Shown here: positions 8,110-16,749 of the stretch, piece by piece | How the letters are laid out: each line of letters starts with the position of its first letter | Position numbering within the stretch: position 1 is the first letter of the stretch | Origin: Balneolia bacterium | GTDB lineage: Bacteria; Bacteroidota; Rhodothermia; Balneolales; Cyclonatronaceae | Reading direction: 5' to 3' | DNA: 32,616 nt | NCBI GenBank assembly: GCA_003566395.1 | Contig: PXDL01000205.1 | Span: 1-32,616 of the forward strand | Position numbers and translations under genes: made by a program | Notes under the pieces: generated by a model | What the model saw: the letters and a program-made list of their open reading frames with translations, nothing else | What the model was told of the DNA's origin: nothing | Databases searched by the model: none

Positions 8110-8976
8110 GTGAACTATCTGATTCTCGGCCATAAAGGTCAGCTCGGTGCCGAATGGTGTCATTATCTGGAACAAGCCGGTATCCCGTTCATTTCGGCTG
8201 ATTCTGATACGGTCGATATTACGAGCGAAAAACAGGTTCGCGCCGTGATGGAGCGGCATCACCCTGATATTGTGGTAAATTGTGCGGCTTATACCGACGT
8301 GGACGGGGCCGAAACTGAAACCGACATTAACGACCGCGTAAATCACAAAGGGCCGGGCATTCTTGCCGCCGCATGTGCACGTTCAGGTGCGCTTTTGGTA
8401 CAGTATTCCACAGACTATATTTTTAGTGGACGCCTGGAGGACAAGCAGCGGTATCCCTCCGGTTACCCTGAAGATGCACGTCCTGATCCTGTTAATGAAT
8501 ACGGGCTTGCCAAGCTGCGCGGGGAAGAGGCCATAAGAGCATCCGGGGCTGATTTTTTAATCATCCGGGTTTCATGGCTGTGCAGCTCAAGGGGGAAGAA
8601 TTTCCTTAAAACCATGCTCAGGCTTGGCCGTGAAAAACCGTTGCTTAAGGTTGTGAATGATCAGTTCGGTGCGCCGACATTTACGTTTGATGTGGTGGAC
8701 GGCACACAGAAATTGATTGAAAAAGCACAAAAAGGTACGTTCCATCTGAGTTCGGACGGAATTATCACCTGGTACGATTTCGCATCACACATTTTAAAAC
8801 AAGCCGGAATAAACACGAAGGTGGAGCCGGTTCCGAGTGAAGCATTCCCTGTTAAAGCAGCCCGGCCGCATTTTTCAAAGCTCGGCACGGCACGTTTTGA
8901 AGAACTAACTAACGGCCAAACGTACAGTATCGATGACGGAATTGCCCGCATCATTGCTGAAATAAACCGACAGTAA
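8110..8976 (+). CDS. rmlD: dTDP-4-dehydrorhamnose reductase
   Basis: A 288-residue short-chain-dehydrogenase-like enzyme that reduces dTDP-4-dehydro-L-rhamnose to dTDP-L-rhamnose with NAD(P)H, the last step of the pathway. The N-terminal nucleotide-binding motif reads GHKGQLG. YSTDYIFSG supplies the catalytic Ser/Thr region, and EYGLAKLRGEE has the YxxxK pair. VNDQFGAPTF is a typical RmlD block. The start is a GTG at 8110, since no ATG lies nearby in frame. It heads rmlD-rmlC-rmlB, with only 9 bases before rmlC. The product feeds cell-surface polysaccharide synthesis. No rmlA (glucose-1-phosphate thymidylyltransferase) is present in this window. Confidence 0.93.
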   Translation: MNYLILGHKGQLGAEWCHYLEQAGIPFISADSDTVDITSEKQVRAVMERHHPDIVVNCAAYTDVDGAETETDINDRVNHKGPGILAAACARSGALLVQYSTDYIFSGRLEDKQRYPSGYPEDARPDPVNEYGLAKLRGEEAIRASGADFLIIRVSWLCSSRGKNFLKTMLRLGREKPLLKVVNDQFGAPTFTFDVVDGTQKLIEKAQKGTFHLSSDGIITWYDFASHILKQAGINTKVEPVPSEAFPVKAARPHFSKLGTARFEELTNGQTYSIDDGIARIIAEINRQ

Positions 8977-8985
8977 AGAATCTAT

Positions 8986-9552
8986 ATGAAACTGATAAAA
9001 ACATTAATCCCAGATGTCGTGGTAATCGAGCCGAAAATATTCGGGGATAAGAGAGGATTTTTCGCAGAAACGTACCGCAAAAGCTGGCTTGATGAAGTGG
9101 GGGTGCCGTCGGTATTTGTACAGGATAATCTTTCCAGATCTAAACAGGGAACACTGAGAGGGCTGCATTACCAATACCGAAATGCGCAGGCTAAATTGGT
9201 GATGGTGACGCGGGGCGCGGTGCTCGACATTGCCGTTGATATAAGGAAAGGTTCCCCGACTTTCGGGAAGCATGTCGCCGTCGAGATTTCGGAAGATAAC
9301 AAGCGCATGATTTTTATTCCTGAGGGATTTGCTCATGGTTTTGCCGTACTTTCAGAGGAAGCCGATTTCCAGTATAAATGCTCCCGGTATTATGATCCGG
9401 AAAGTGAGCGCGCTATACGCTGGAACGACCCGGAACTGGGCATAGACTGGCAGGTGGCCAATCCGCTTCTGTCCGAAAAAGACAAGAGCGCCCGCTTGCT
9501 GAGCGAGACTCCGGACGAAGAACTTCCCCAATTTACAGACCTGAACCGCTAA
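8986..9552 (+). CDS. rmlC: dTDP-4-dehydrorhamnose 3,5-epimerase
   Basis: A 188-residue cupin-fold enzyme that epimerises C3 and C5 of dTDP-4-dehydro-6-deoxyglucose, the third step towards dTDP-L-rhamnose. The family landmarks are present: GDKRGFFAETYRK near the N-terminus, FVQDNLSRSKQGTLRGLHYQ with the catalytic base H61, the conserved lysine K70 in AQAKLV, and IPEGFAHGF. The C-terminal tail after the NPLLSEKD motif is ordinary. It lies between rmlD (9 bases upstream) and rmlB (18 bases downstream), which supports the assignment and one transcript. Confidence 0.96.
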   Translation: MKLIKTLIPDVVVIEPKIFGDKRGFFAETYRKSWLDEVGVPSVFVQDNLSRSKQGTLRGLHYQYRNAQAKLVMVTRGAVLDIAVDIRKGSPTFGKHVAVEISEDNKRMIFIPEGFAHGFAVLSEEADFQYKCSRYYDPESERAIRWNDPELGIDWQVANPLLSEKDKSARLLSETPDEELPQFTDLNR

Positions 9553-9570
9553 CGTTAATCTGACAAACTC

Positions 9571-10590
9571 ATGAATATTCTCGTAACCGGCGGCGCCGGA
9601 TTTATAGGCTCGAATCTGATTCTTCATCTGCATAAAACCTATCCGGATTACACCATCCTGAATCTGGACAAACTGACGTACGCGTCGGATCTCAGATTCC
9701 TGGCTGAGATCGCAGACAGCGAGCGCTATGAATTTTCCAAAACCGATATTACCGACCGTGCTGCCGTCAGGGACGTTATCCGCACGTTCAAACCCGACGG
9801 CATTATTCACCTTGCCGCCGAATCGCATGTGGATAATTCTATTAAAGGTCCGGAACCGTTTGTGATGACCAACGTGGTAGGTACCTTCAACCTTCTGGAC
9901 GAGTTCAGAATGTATCTGAACGACAACGGTATCAGTCTTGATTCCTGCCGTTTTCATCATGTATCAACAGATGAAGTGTATGGATCGCTGGGTGATGAGG
10001 GACTTTTCAGTGAAACCACCCCGTACGCCCCGAATTCACCCTATTCGGCCAGTAAAGCGGGCAGTGACTTTTTGGTGCGGTCATACTTTCATACGTTTGG
10101 GATGAACGTGGTTACGACCAACTGTTCCAATAATTACGGTCCGCATCAACATGATGAGAAACTGATTCCCACCGTAATCCGCACGGCGCTGAAGAATGAT
10201 TCCATCCCTGTTTACGGGAAAGGCGAAAACGTGCGGGACTGGCTTTTTGTGGGCGATCACTGCCGGGCTCTGGATATGGTGTTTCACAACGGCAGAAGCG
10301 GAGAAACCTACAACATCGGCGGTCGGAACGAATGGAAAAACATCGACTTGGTTCGGGCACTCTGTGATGAGCTTAACGAACTGGCCGGAGACGGTCCGGA
10401 AGGCGATTATAAAAACCTGATTTCCTTTGTCACCGACCGGCCCGGGCATGATTTGCGCTACGCCATCGATGCGACAAAAATAGAAAACGAGCTTGGATGG
10501 CAGAATACACAGGATTTTCGCAGCGATCTCCGTGAAACCGTAAGTTGGTATATGGCCAAGTACGGCTTTGCAAAGAAAGCGGTTATGTGA
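9571..10590 (+). CDS. rmlB: dTDP-glucose 4,6-dehydratase
   Basis: A 339-residue extended SDR enzyme that converts dTDP-glucose to dTDP-4-dehydro-6-deoxyglucose. The Rossmann motif is GGAGFIGSN at the N-terminus. VSTDEVYGSL contains the catalytic Thr-Asp-Glu triplet specific to 4,6-dehydratases, and Y158-S-A-S-K162 is the catalytic YxxxK. TNCSNNYGPHQ and DRPGHDLRYAID are further RmlB hallmarks. The length is usual for the family. It is the third gene of the rhamnose operon. About 84 bases separate it from the dCTP deaminase, so co-transcription with that gene is likely but not certain. Confidence 0.97.
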   Translation: MNILVTGGAGFIGSNLILHLHKTYPDYTILNLDKLTYASDLRFLAEIADSERYEFSKTDITDRAAVRDVIRTFKPDGIIHLAAESHVDNSIKGPEPFVMTNVVGTFNLLDEFRMYLNDNGISLDSCRFHHVSTDEVYGSLGDEGLFSETTPYAPNSPYSASKAGSDFLVRSYFHTFGMNVVTTNCSNNYGPHQHDEKLIPTVIRTALKNDSIPVYGKGENVRDWLFVGDHCRALDMVFHNGRSGETYNIGGRNEWKNIDLVRALCDELNELAGDGPEGDYKNLISFVTDRPGHDLRYAIDATKIENELGWQNTQDFRSDLRETVSWYMAKYGFAKKAVM

Positions 10591-10674
10591 TAAAATGAAA
10601 AGTTGCCGGGGCGGGAAATCAGTATCGTTTCGGATAAATTGAACGGCTGTTTAACTTCACAAACGATATCCGGA

Positions 10675-11859
10675 ATGGAACTGAAAATTAGAAAAAAAGG
10701 CATACTTCCTGTTCAGGATTTAAAGACCCTTGTTTCCTGCGGCATCATTGAAAGCGATGCCGATTACCCGTTCGACAGCAGACAGTTTCAGCCCAATTCG
10801 GTTGATCTCAGGCTTGGGAAATCGGCTTATCGGGTTCGATGCGGTTTTTTACCCGAGAACGATACGGTTGATTATAAAATAAATAAGCTTTGTCAGCACG
10901 AATTTCCGATAGAGCAGGGGGCGGTGCTCGAACCAAACTGCACCTATATCATACCATTGCTGGAGCGGCTGAATTTGCCCGGTACAAATATTGGGGAGTA
11001 TAAAATCGGTTCAGGAAAGGCACAAAAGACGGTTAGGATAGAGTCGGAGTCACGGCTCAGCGCACGTACCAATCCCAAAAGTACTACCGGGCGCCTCGAT
11101 ATTTTCACCAGGCTTGTGACCGATTATTCACACCGTTTTGAAGAAATAGCTCCCGGCTATTCGGGGCCCATGTATCTCGAAGTGGTTCCCAAGTCGTTTC
11201 CCATCAGAGTGCAAACCGGTCAGTCGTTAAATCAGCTCCGGATTCGTCACGGCAGCGGGAAGCTGACCGATGATGAGCTTCTTCGCACCCATGCGCTCAG
11301 TCCGCTGTTGTTTGATGAACATAACCGCCCTGTATCCGACAAAGACCTTAAAGTGGACAACGGCATGTTCATGAGCGTGGACCTGAGGGGAAACGGTGAG
11401 GGAATAATCGGTTACAGAGCCAGAAAAAACCGTGCTGTCATCGATCTGAATAAGATAAATCATTATTCGAGATTTGATTTTTGGGAGCCGATTTATGCCG
11501 GGCACGAAGATTATATGATTCTGGAACCCGAGGCCTTTTATATTTTCGCATCCAAAGAACGCTGCCGGATTCCCGATTATCTTGCCGGTGAAATGGTTCC
11601 TTACGATACCGGATCGGGCGAGCTTCGCACTCATTACGCCGGTTTTTTCGACAGTGGATTCGGAAGCCCGGAGGGCGGAGCAAGAGCCGTGCTAGAGGTT
11701 CGCTCACACGACGTTCCGTTTCTGGTTGAAGACGGGCAAACGTTTTTTAGTATGCTGTTTGAAGCCAATACCGATATTCCGGAATTTGTTTACGGGGACG
11801 ACATCAAAAGCAACTATCAAGGGCAGGATCTCAAGCTGAGTAAGCATTTTAAAAGCTGA
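10675..11859 (+). CDS. dcd: dCTP deaminase, two-domain (DCD_N-type) form
   Basis: This 394-residue protein resembles the long, two-domain dCTP deaminase family (Pfam DCD, PF06559) rather than the ~190-residue E. coli type. It should deaminate dCTP to dUTP as a source of dUMP. The first domain contains SRQFQPNSVDLRLG, SRLSARTNPKSTTGRLD and YSGPMYLEV, which are dUTPase/DCD-fold motifs. The second repeats the fold, with VPYDTGSGELRTHYAGFFD and ARAVLEVRSHDVPF. I chose the ATG at 10675; an upstream in-frame TTG at 10603 would add 24 residues with no family character. A separate dUTPase is at 24868. Whether this protein releases dUTP or dUMP cannot be told from sequence. Confidence 0.85.
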   Translation: MELKIRKKGILPVQDLKTLVSCGIIESDADYPFDSRQFQPNSVDLRLGKSAYRVRCGFLPENDTVDYKINKLCQHEFPIEQGAVLEPNCTYIIPLLERLNLPGTNIGEYKIGSGKAQKTVRIESESRLSARTNPKSTTGRLDIFTRLVTDYSHRFEEIAPGYSGPMYLEVVPKSFPIRVQTGQSLNQLRIRHGSGKLTDDELLRTHALSPLLFDEHNRPVSDKDLKVDNGMFMSVDLRGNGEGIIGYRARKNRAVIDLNKINHYSRFDFWEPIYAGHEDYMILEPEAFYIFASKERCRIPDYLAGEMVPYDTGSGELRTHYAGFFDSGFGSPEGGARAVLEVRSHDVPFLVEDGQTFFSMLFEANTDIPEFVYGDDIKSNYQGQDLKLSKHFKS

Positions 11860-11894
11860 TCCTACCCACGAACGAAGGTTAAACTGAACAGGGT

Positions 11895-12122
11895 ATGAGT
11901 TACGACCGCCGAACGGTTAAAATGTGTGTCTGCCACCGGAAGAAGTTTGATAATATCCGGGATGAAGCAAAAGAACTGGGGCTTGAATCGGTTGACGAAA
12001 TTATGGCTGAAGGAATTGCATGCACAGGATGCGGCATGTGCCGTCCGTATGTGAAAAAAATGCTGAGTACCGGCGAAACGCGATTTGTACCCGGCGATAT
12101 ATACATAAAATCGGAGAGTTAA
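11895..12122 (+). CDS. Small [2Fe-2S]-binding protein, BFD-like
   Basis: A 75-residue protein with a CVC motif near the N-terminus (residues 11-13) and CTGCGMC in the middle. This gives the C-x-C / C-x2-C arrangement of the bacterioferritin-associated ferredoxin (BFD-like) [2Fe-2S] fold. An extra Cys (CTGC-GMC contains three) leaves the fourth-ligand assignment open. Family members deliver electrons or form a domain in larger oxidoreductases; this one stands alone and its partner is unknown. It follows dcd by 35 bases, and its stop is one base before the rsmE start, so it is translated in close coupling with rsmE. No bacterioferritin gene is nearby. Confidence 0.8.
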   Translation: MSYDRRTVKMCVCHRKKFDNIRDEAKELGLESVDEIMAEGIACTGCGMCRPYVKKMLSTGETRFVPGDIYIKSES

Positions 12123-12123
12123 G

Positions 12124-12888
12124 GTGCAGCAGTTTTTTTCCGATGATCTGACTGCCGCATCGCAACGCTGTACACTTTCCGGAGATGAAGCTCATCACGC
12201 CGTAAATGTACTTCGGTTAAAGCAAGGGCAAGATATTTCTCTGATGAACGGAAAAGGCGTGACGGCTGTCGGTACGGTTTCCGGGGTTTCAAAGAAGCAA
12301 GTTGAGATTGGAATCAGGGAAATTAAAGTGCAACCAAAGCCGAAAGTGCGGCTAACGGTTTGTTTTGGCTTGATAAAAACACGGCAGCGGCTGGAATGGG
12401 CGCTCGAAAAAATTACGGAGTCCGGTGCGGATACCATCATTTTGATGCACACCGAACATACGGAGCGTCAACATGTCCGGATCGACCGTCTGAATGGAAT
12501 TGTCGTGAGCGCAGCCAAACAAAGCCTGTCGGCCCGGCTCCCGGACCTGAATGAGGCGAAGCTAACCGACCTTTTAGAAGAGTTGAAAGAAAACCATTAC
12601 CCGGGAACACGCTATGTTATCGCCCATGAGAAAGCAGAGGGTGAAAGCGGCAGCACGGTAGCTGATTACTTCAGAAGTGAAGATTTTTTAAAAAATACCA
12701 GGGAGATATACTGTTTTATAGGCCCGGAAGGTGGGTTTTCCCCCGATGAAATTCAAGCAATGAAGACACTTCCTGATGCATCATTACTTTGGCTTGGCCC
12801 GCGCCGGCTGAGAGCTGAAACCGCCGCCGTTCAGCTTACGGGGTTATTCCGCCTTTCTGGATTTTTAGACTTAGGGGATTTGGGTTAA
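12124..12888 (+). CDS. rsmE: 16S rRNA (uracil(1498)-N3)-methyltransferase
   Basis: A 254-residue SPOUT-class methyltransferase that methylates U1498 of 16S rRNA. The N-terminal PUA-like domain includes the SGDEAHHAVNVLRL motif. The C-terminal knot domain has ALEKITESGADTI, IGPEGGFSPDEI (SAM-binding loop) and LGPRRLRAETAAV, which are diagnostic. Translation starts at the GTG at 12124, one base after the upstream stop; a GGAGAG at the end of that upstream gene serves as the ribosome binding site. It is the last gene of the rml-dcd operon and ends 60 bases before a strong terminator. Confidence 0.95.
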   Translation: MQQFFSDDLTAASQRCTLSGDEAHHAVNVLRLKQGQDISLMNGKGVTAVGTVSGVSKKQVEIGIREIKVQPKPKVRLTVCFGLIKTRQRLEWALEKITESGADTIILMHTEHTERQHVRIDRLNGIVVSAAKQSLSARLPDLNEAKLTDLLEELKENHYPGTRYVIAHEKAEGESGSTVADYFRSEDFLKNTREIYCFIGPEGGFSPDEIQAMKTLPDASLLWLGPRRLRAETAAVQLTGLFRLSGFLDLGDLG

Positions 12889-12948
12889 TATCCATCGAAA
12901 GTCGTAAATGATCAGGCGGATACTTGAAGTTCAGTAAACTTCACTCAA

Positions 12949-12989
12949 AAAAAAGCCGCAAAGTCTGTATATGACCATGCGGCTTTTTT
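12949..12989. terminator. Bidirectional intrinsic terminator between rsmE and ctpA
   Basis: A 12-bp perfect stem, A6-GCCGCA (12949-12960) with TGCGGC-T6 (12978-12989), encloses a 17-base loop. The A-run on one side and the T-run on the other make it a terminator for both strands. It serves rsmE from the left and ctpA from the right, which converge here. Confidence 0.85.
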
Positions 12990-13010
12990 AAAATCAGACG
13001 CTGTTAAGCT

Positions 13011-14897
13011 CTATCTGCCAGCTGTAGAAGAACCGCTTTGCAGCTCATCTACGTAAGCTTTCAGTCTTCGTACTTCATCCCAAAGCGTCATAGTTTGCTT
13101 CAGGGTAGTGTCGAATGCATCGTTGTAAATGATATAAAACTTGTTGGTGCTCCATATCTGCCGGGCCAGTTCGGCTTTGGTATGAGCCGGGGGAATCCAG
13201 CGGTCGTTTTCAATCTGATCGGGATGGATATAGAGTTTGTCGTCCTCGTAGTTTGCGGTCTCCACCGTGTCGGTTACAACCATTCCGGCATCTTTCATTT
13301 TAGTCCAGAATTGATCTATATGTTTATCCGACCAGCTGAAGTCGGTGCGGAACCGTTCAAAATCATCTTGCCATTCCGCATTGAATTCTTCCTGATTTTC
13401 ATCAAGGAAATTTCTCACGAAATCAAAACCTACATTATGCTGACGCATAAAACCGAGAACATAGCTTCGGGCCGTATCGGCCTGTATGATGTGATCGGGA
13501 ACAATACCACCGCCTCCATACACTGTGCGTCCTGATTTGGTCTCATACACGAGGGAGTCGGGCAGATCGGAAATGAAGTTCTCGACGTCTGAACTTGCAT
13601 CGCGATCACGGTTCACGATTTCAAGCGAATATTCTTCACGCCCCTGATGGAATGGTTTTTGAATCAGCCGACCAGAAGGTGTGTAGTAACGGGAAATCGT
13701 TACGCGGATAAAGCTTTCATCAACAAGTTCATACTGCTGCTGAACCAGTCCTTTACCGAATGTGCGGCGACCCACAACCAGTCCTCGGTCGTTGTCTTGC
13801 ACCGCGCCGGCCACAATTTCACTGCCGGAGGCCGAGCCTTCGTTAATCATAACGATTAGGGGCAATTCCTGATATTTTCCGTTGCTACGGGTGTTGTACT
13901 CCGAGTTAAAGCGTGAATGACGGCTTTGAGTACTCACAAGTTTGGTACCGCGCGGGAAAAACTCGCTGGTCATGCGCACAGCCTGCTCCAGGAATCCTCC
14001 GGGATTGTAGCGCATATCAAGAACAAGCTGCTCCATTCCTAAATCAGTCAGTTTTTCCATCGCTTCCATGAACTCATCATAGGTGGTCTCCGCAAAACGA
14101 TTTACCTTGATGTAGCCCGTTTTGTCGTCGAGCATATAAGAGGTGTCGATAGTATAAAGGGGGATGTCGTCCCGGGTGATATCGAAATTCAAAACGTTGG
14201 ACCTTCCTGGGCGAATTATGCCTACCCTCACTTTCGAGCCTTTGGGGCCGCGAAGCGTATTCAAAACGTCTTCCTGCGAAAATCCTACTGCATCATCTCC
14301 GTCGATGCTGATAATACGGTCACCTGACCTGATGCCGAGCTGGTCGCTCGGACCACCCGAAATGGCCGATATAACCGTGATACTGTCTGCGATAATATCG
14401 AACTGAACACCGATTCCCTGGAAACGCCCGGCAAAGTTTTCACGCACACGCTCGGATTGTCTCGGATCGATGTAATCGGTATAAGGATCGAGGCTTGTAA
14501 ACATGCCCTTGAGCGCTTTTTCCGTCATTTTATTCATATCCAGATCCGGGAGGTTTTGGCTCAGATATGAGTAGGCGCGCTCAAAGCGGAGGGCGGATTC
14601 ACGGAAATCGGAAATTTTCAGGTCCGTGAACGTGGTATCAAGCGGGGTTCCGTCTATGGAGAAAGTGGTGTCGTCGATCGCTTTTACGAGGCCGCGAAGG
14701 CTGTCTTTGAAAAGCTGGTCGGCTTCAACCTCATCCACATAATTATTGAGGATCCAGCGCTGGGTTTGGATGTATTTCTGAAGGTTTTGTTCATGATTAT
14801 TTTCATCAGAAACAAACACCTTGTCGAAACCAAAGAGCCAAAGCGCACTTAATACTAAGAGTGTGGTGAGGCCGGAGGCAAAAAAACGTTTTATCAT
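13011..14897 (-). CDS. ctpA: Carboxyl-terminal processing protease, S41 family
   Basis: A 628-residue S41A (Tsp/CtpA-like) serine protease that cleaves periplasmic or lipoprotein substrates near the C-terminus. An N-terminal hydrophobic segment (residues ~5-24) is a signal peptide or anchor. A PDZ domain lies at ~155-235 (GIGVQFDI, SGDRIISIDGDD). The protease core shows the catalytic dyad S357 in GSASGSE and K382 in TFGKGLVQ, 25 residues apart as in plant D1 protease. A C-terminal extension of about 170 residues follows, rich in acidic and aromatic residues, as in the Tsp/Prc subgroup. It is convergent with rsmE. Its own promoter probably lies in the 414 bases upstream. Confidence 0.93.
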   Translation of the reverse strand: MIKRFFASGLTTLLVLSALWLFGFDKVFVSDENNHEQNLQKYIQTQRWILNNYVDEVEADQLFKDSLRGLVKAIDDTTFSIDGTPLDTTFTDLKISDFRESALRFERAYSYLSQNLPDLDMNKMTEKALKGMFTSLDPYTDYIDPRQSERVRENFAGRFQGIGVQFDIIADSITVISAISGGPSDQLGIRSGDRIISIDGDDAVGFSQEDVLNTLRGPKGSKVRVGIIRPGRSNVLNFDITRDDIPLYTIDTSYMLDDKTGYIKVNRFAETTYDEFMEAMEKLTDLGMEQLVLDMRYNPGGFLEQAVRMTSEFFPRGTKLVSTQSRHSRFNSEYNTRSNGKYQELPLIVMINEGSASGSEIVAGAVQDNDRGLVVGRRTFGKGLVQQQYELVDESFIRVTISRYYTPSGRLIQKPFHQGREEYSLEIVNRDRDASSDVENFISDLPDSLVYETKSGRTVYGGGGIVPDHIIQADTARSYVLGFMRQHNVGFDFVRNFLDENQEEFNAEWQDDFERFRTDFSWSDKHIDQFWTKMKDAGMVVTDTVETANYEDDKLYIHPDQIENDRWIPPAHTKAELARQIWSTNKFYIIYNDAFDTTLKQTMTLWDEVRRLKAYVDELQSGSSTAGR

Positions 14898-15311
14898 GAA
14901 GCGTTCGGGCTGTTTAGATAGTTAGGAGATCAGATTGGAAGCCGACTGCTTCCGGCCTTGGTGTGAGCCGGACCGGTAACGGACTGCTTCAGGTATAATT
15001 ATCAGTTTTTAATATAAACGGTTGTAAAACAAATTAAAGCATTAATTTATGCTCAGTACGAGGATACGGCTATGGTCAGGCTTGTACCGCAAAGACGGCT
15101 GCTTGTTATAACAGAGATAACCGAAATGCGCAGTGCTAACGTTTCCCGACCACATGTTTAGTATGCGTAAAATCACCTTAAACCCGAATCAGTGCCCGTA
15201 CCAACTGATTCCGGCCCGGACGGCCGTAATGTCACTTTCTATCTATTCGAGGATTTCATTTTTGTGACAAGACAGAAGACGGGCAAAAAAACGGTTTTGC
15301 AAAGCGTTCTT
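14898..15311 (-). other. Gap of 414 bases between hslU and ctpA
   Basis: I see no credible gene here. The region should hold the end of the hslU message and the ctpA promoter. GACTGCTTC occurs twice (14944-14952 and 14982-14990), 38 bases apart. The part nearest ctpA is AT-rich around 15000-15050. A short C-rich inverted repeat (CGGCC/GGCCG near 15210-15225) could be part of a 3' end structure, but it has no T-run. No tRNA-like sequence was recognised. Confidence 0.4.
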
Positions 15312-16736
15312 CTACAGAATAAACTGACTCAGATCTTTATCCCGGACAATATGTTGAAGCTGTTTCTGCACATAGGCTTTATCGATATCGATTTCACCTG
15401 AGTGGATGTCGTCGGGCACGGAATACAACAGATCTTCAAGCACAGTAGAAAGTATAGTGTGGAGCCTTCGGGCGCCGATATTTTCTACATCCTGATTAAC
15501 AGCGGCGGCAATAGAAGCAATTTCACGAAGCGCCTCGTTGTTAAAGTTAAGGGTGATGCCTTCCGATTCCATCATCGCCTGATACTGCTTGGTCAGCGCG
15601 TTCTGAGGGGCGGTAAGGATGTTGTAGAAATCCTCTTCGGTAAGTGAATCCATTTCCACACGGATAGGAAAACGTCCCTGAAGTTCGGGTATCAGATCGC
15701 TGGGTTTGGCTGTGGAAAACGCACCTGAGGCGATAAACAGGATATGATCGGTTTTAACCATGCCGTATTTGGTTGTCACCGTAGAGCCTTCAACAACAGG
15801 AAGAAGATCGCGCTGTACTCCCTGACGCGAAACATCGGGACCTCCGCCGGATTTGGAAGAGTTTCCGGCGATTTTGTCAATTTCATCAAGAAAAACGATT
15901 CCCGTGCTTTGTACCCGTGCAAGTGCCTGCTGCACGGCTGCATCATGATCGATCAGTTTTTCAGCTTCTTCCTGGAAAAGATGTTTACGGGCTTCGCTGA
16001 TCTTCATCTGGCGCTTTTTGGTCTTCTTGGGCATCAGATTACCGAGCATATCCTGAAGATTCATGCCCATTTCTTCCATCCCCTGAGGACCGAAAATCTG
16101 CATTGTCTGGCCCGAGCCGGCCTGAACATCAAGTTCAATTTTCCGGTCTTCGAGCTGCCCGTCTTTCAGTTTCTGTCTGAATTTTTCTCTGGTACGCTCA
16201 TTCAGCTCCTCGTCGGTAGAAGTTGATGGGTCGTACGCGCTGTCTGAGGATACGGCCGTTGAATCGAACCCGGTAGGTTTCGGCTGCCGGTTGACGTTGC
16301 GGTTTTTACGGACAGGAGGGATGAGGATGTCGAGAATCCGTTCGTCCACCATTTCTTCGGCCCGGGGCTTGATATCTTCCTGCATTTCGAGCTTCACCAT
16401 ATTAAGGGAAATCTCGGTGAGGTCGCGAATCATGGATTCCACATCACGGCCCACGTAACCTACTTCGGTGAATTTGGTGGCCTCCACTTTTATGAACGGA
16501 GCCCGCGCCAGACGTGCGAGTCTGCGCGCAATTTCGGTTTTACCTACTCCCGTAGGGCCTATGAGAATAATATTGTTCGGAACAATCTCCTCGCGGATGG
16601 AATCCGAAGCGTTCATTCTGCGCCAGCGGTTTCGCAGGGCGATGGCTACGCTCTTTTTGGCAGCATTCTGCCCGATGATAAACTGGTCGAGTGATGCTAC
16701 AATTTGCCGTGGCGTGAGATTTTCCACGTGGCTCAT
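15312..16736 (-). CDS. hslU: HslU, ATPase subunit of the HslUV protease
   Basis: This AAA+ unfoldase forms hexamers that feed unfolded proteins into HslV. It begins MSHVENLTPRQIVASLD, which aligns with the usual HslU start, so I chose the ATG at 16736 (474 residues); an upstream in-frame start at 16763 would overlap hslV by 14 bases. Walker A is GPTGVGKT (residues 60-67). Walker B is FLDEIDKIAG. A long charged intermediate (I) domain lies between them, with a Met/Gly-rich stretch. The C-terminus ends DLSQFIL, the conserved tail that inserts into HslV to activate it. It starts 13 bases after the hslV stop, so the two are co-expressed. Confidence 0.96.
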   Translation of the reverse strand: MSHVENLTPRQIVASLDQFIIGQNAAKKSVAIALRNRWRRMNASDSIREEIVPNNIILIGPTGVGKTEIARRLARLARAPFIKVEATKFTEVGYVGRDVESMIRDLTEISLNMVKLEMQEDIKPRAEEMVDERILDILIPPVRKNRNVNRQPKPTGFDSTAVSSDSAYDPSTSTDEELNERTREKFRQKLKDGQLEDRKIELDVQAGSGQTMQIFGPQGMEEMGMNLQDMLGNLMPKKTKKRQMKISEARKHLFQEEAEKLIDHDAAVQQALARVQSTGIVFLDEIDKIAGNSSKSGGGPDVSRQGVQRDLLPVVEGSTVTTKYGMVKTDHILFIASGAFSTAKPSDLIPELQGRFPIRVEMDSLTEEDFYNILTAPQNALTKQYQAMMESEGITLNFNNEALREIASIAAAVNQDVENIGARRLHTILSTVLEDLLYSVPDDIHSGEIDIDKAYVQKQLQHIVRDKDLSQFIL

Positions 16737-16749
16737 TAAATACTTCTGA

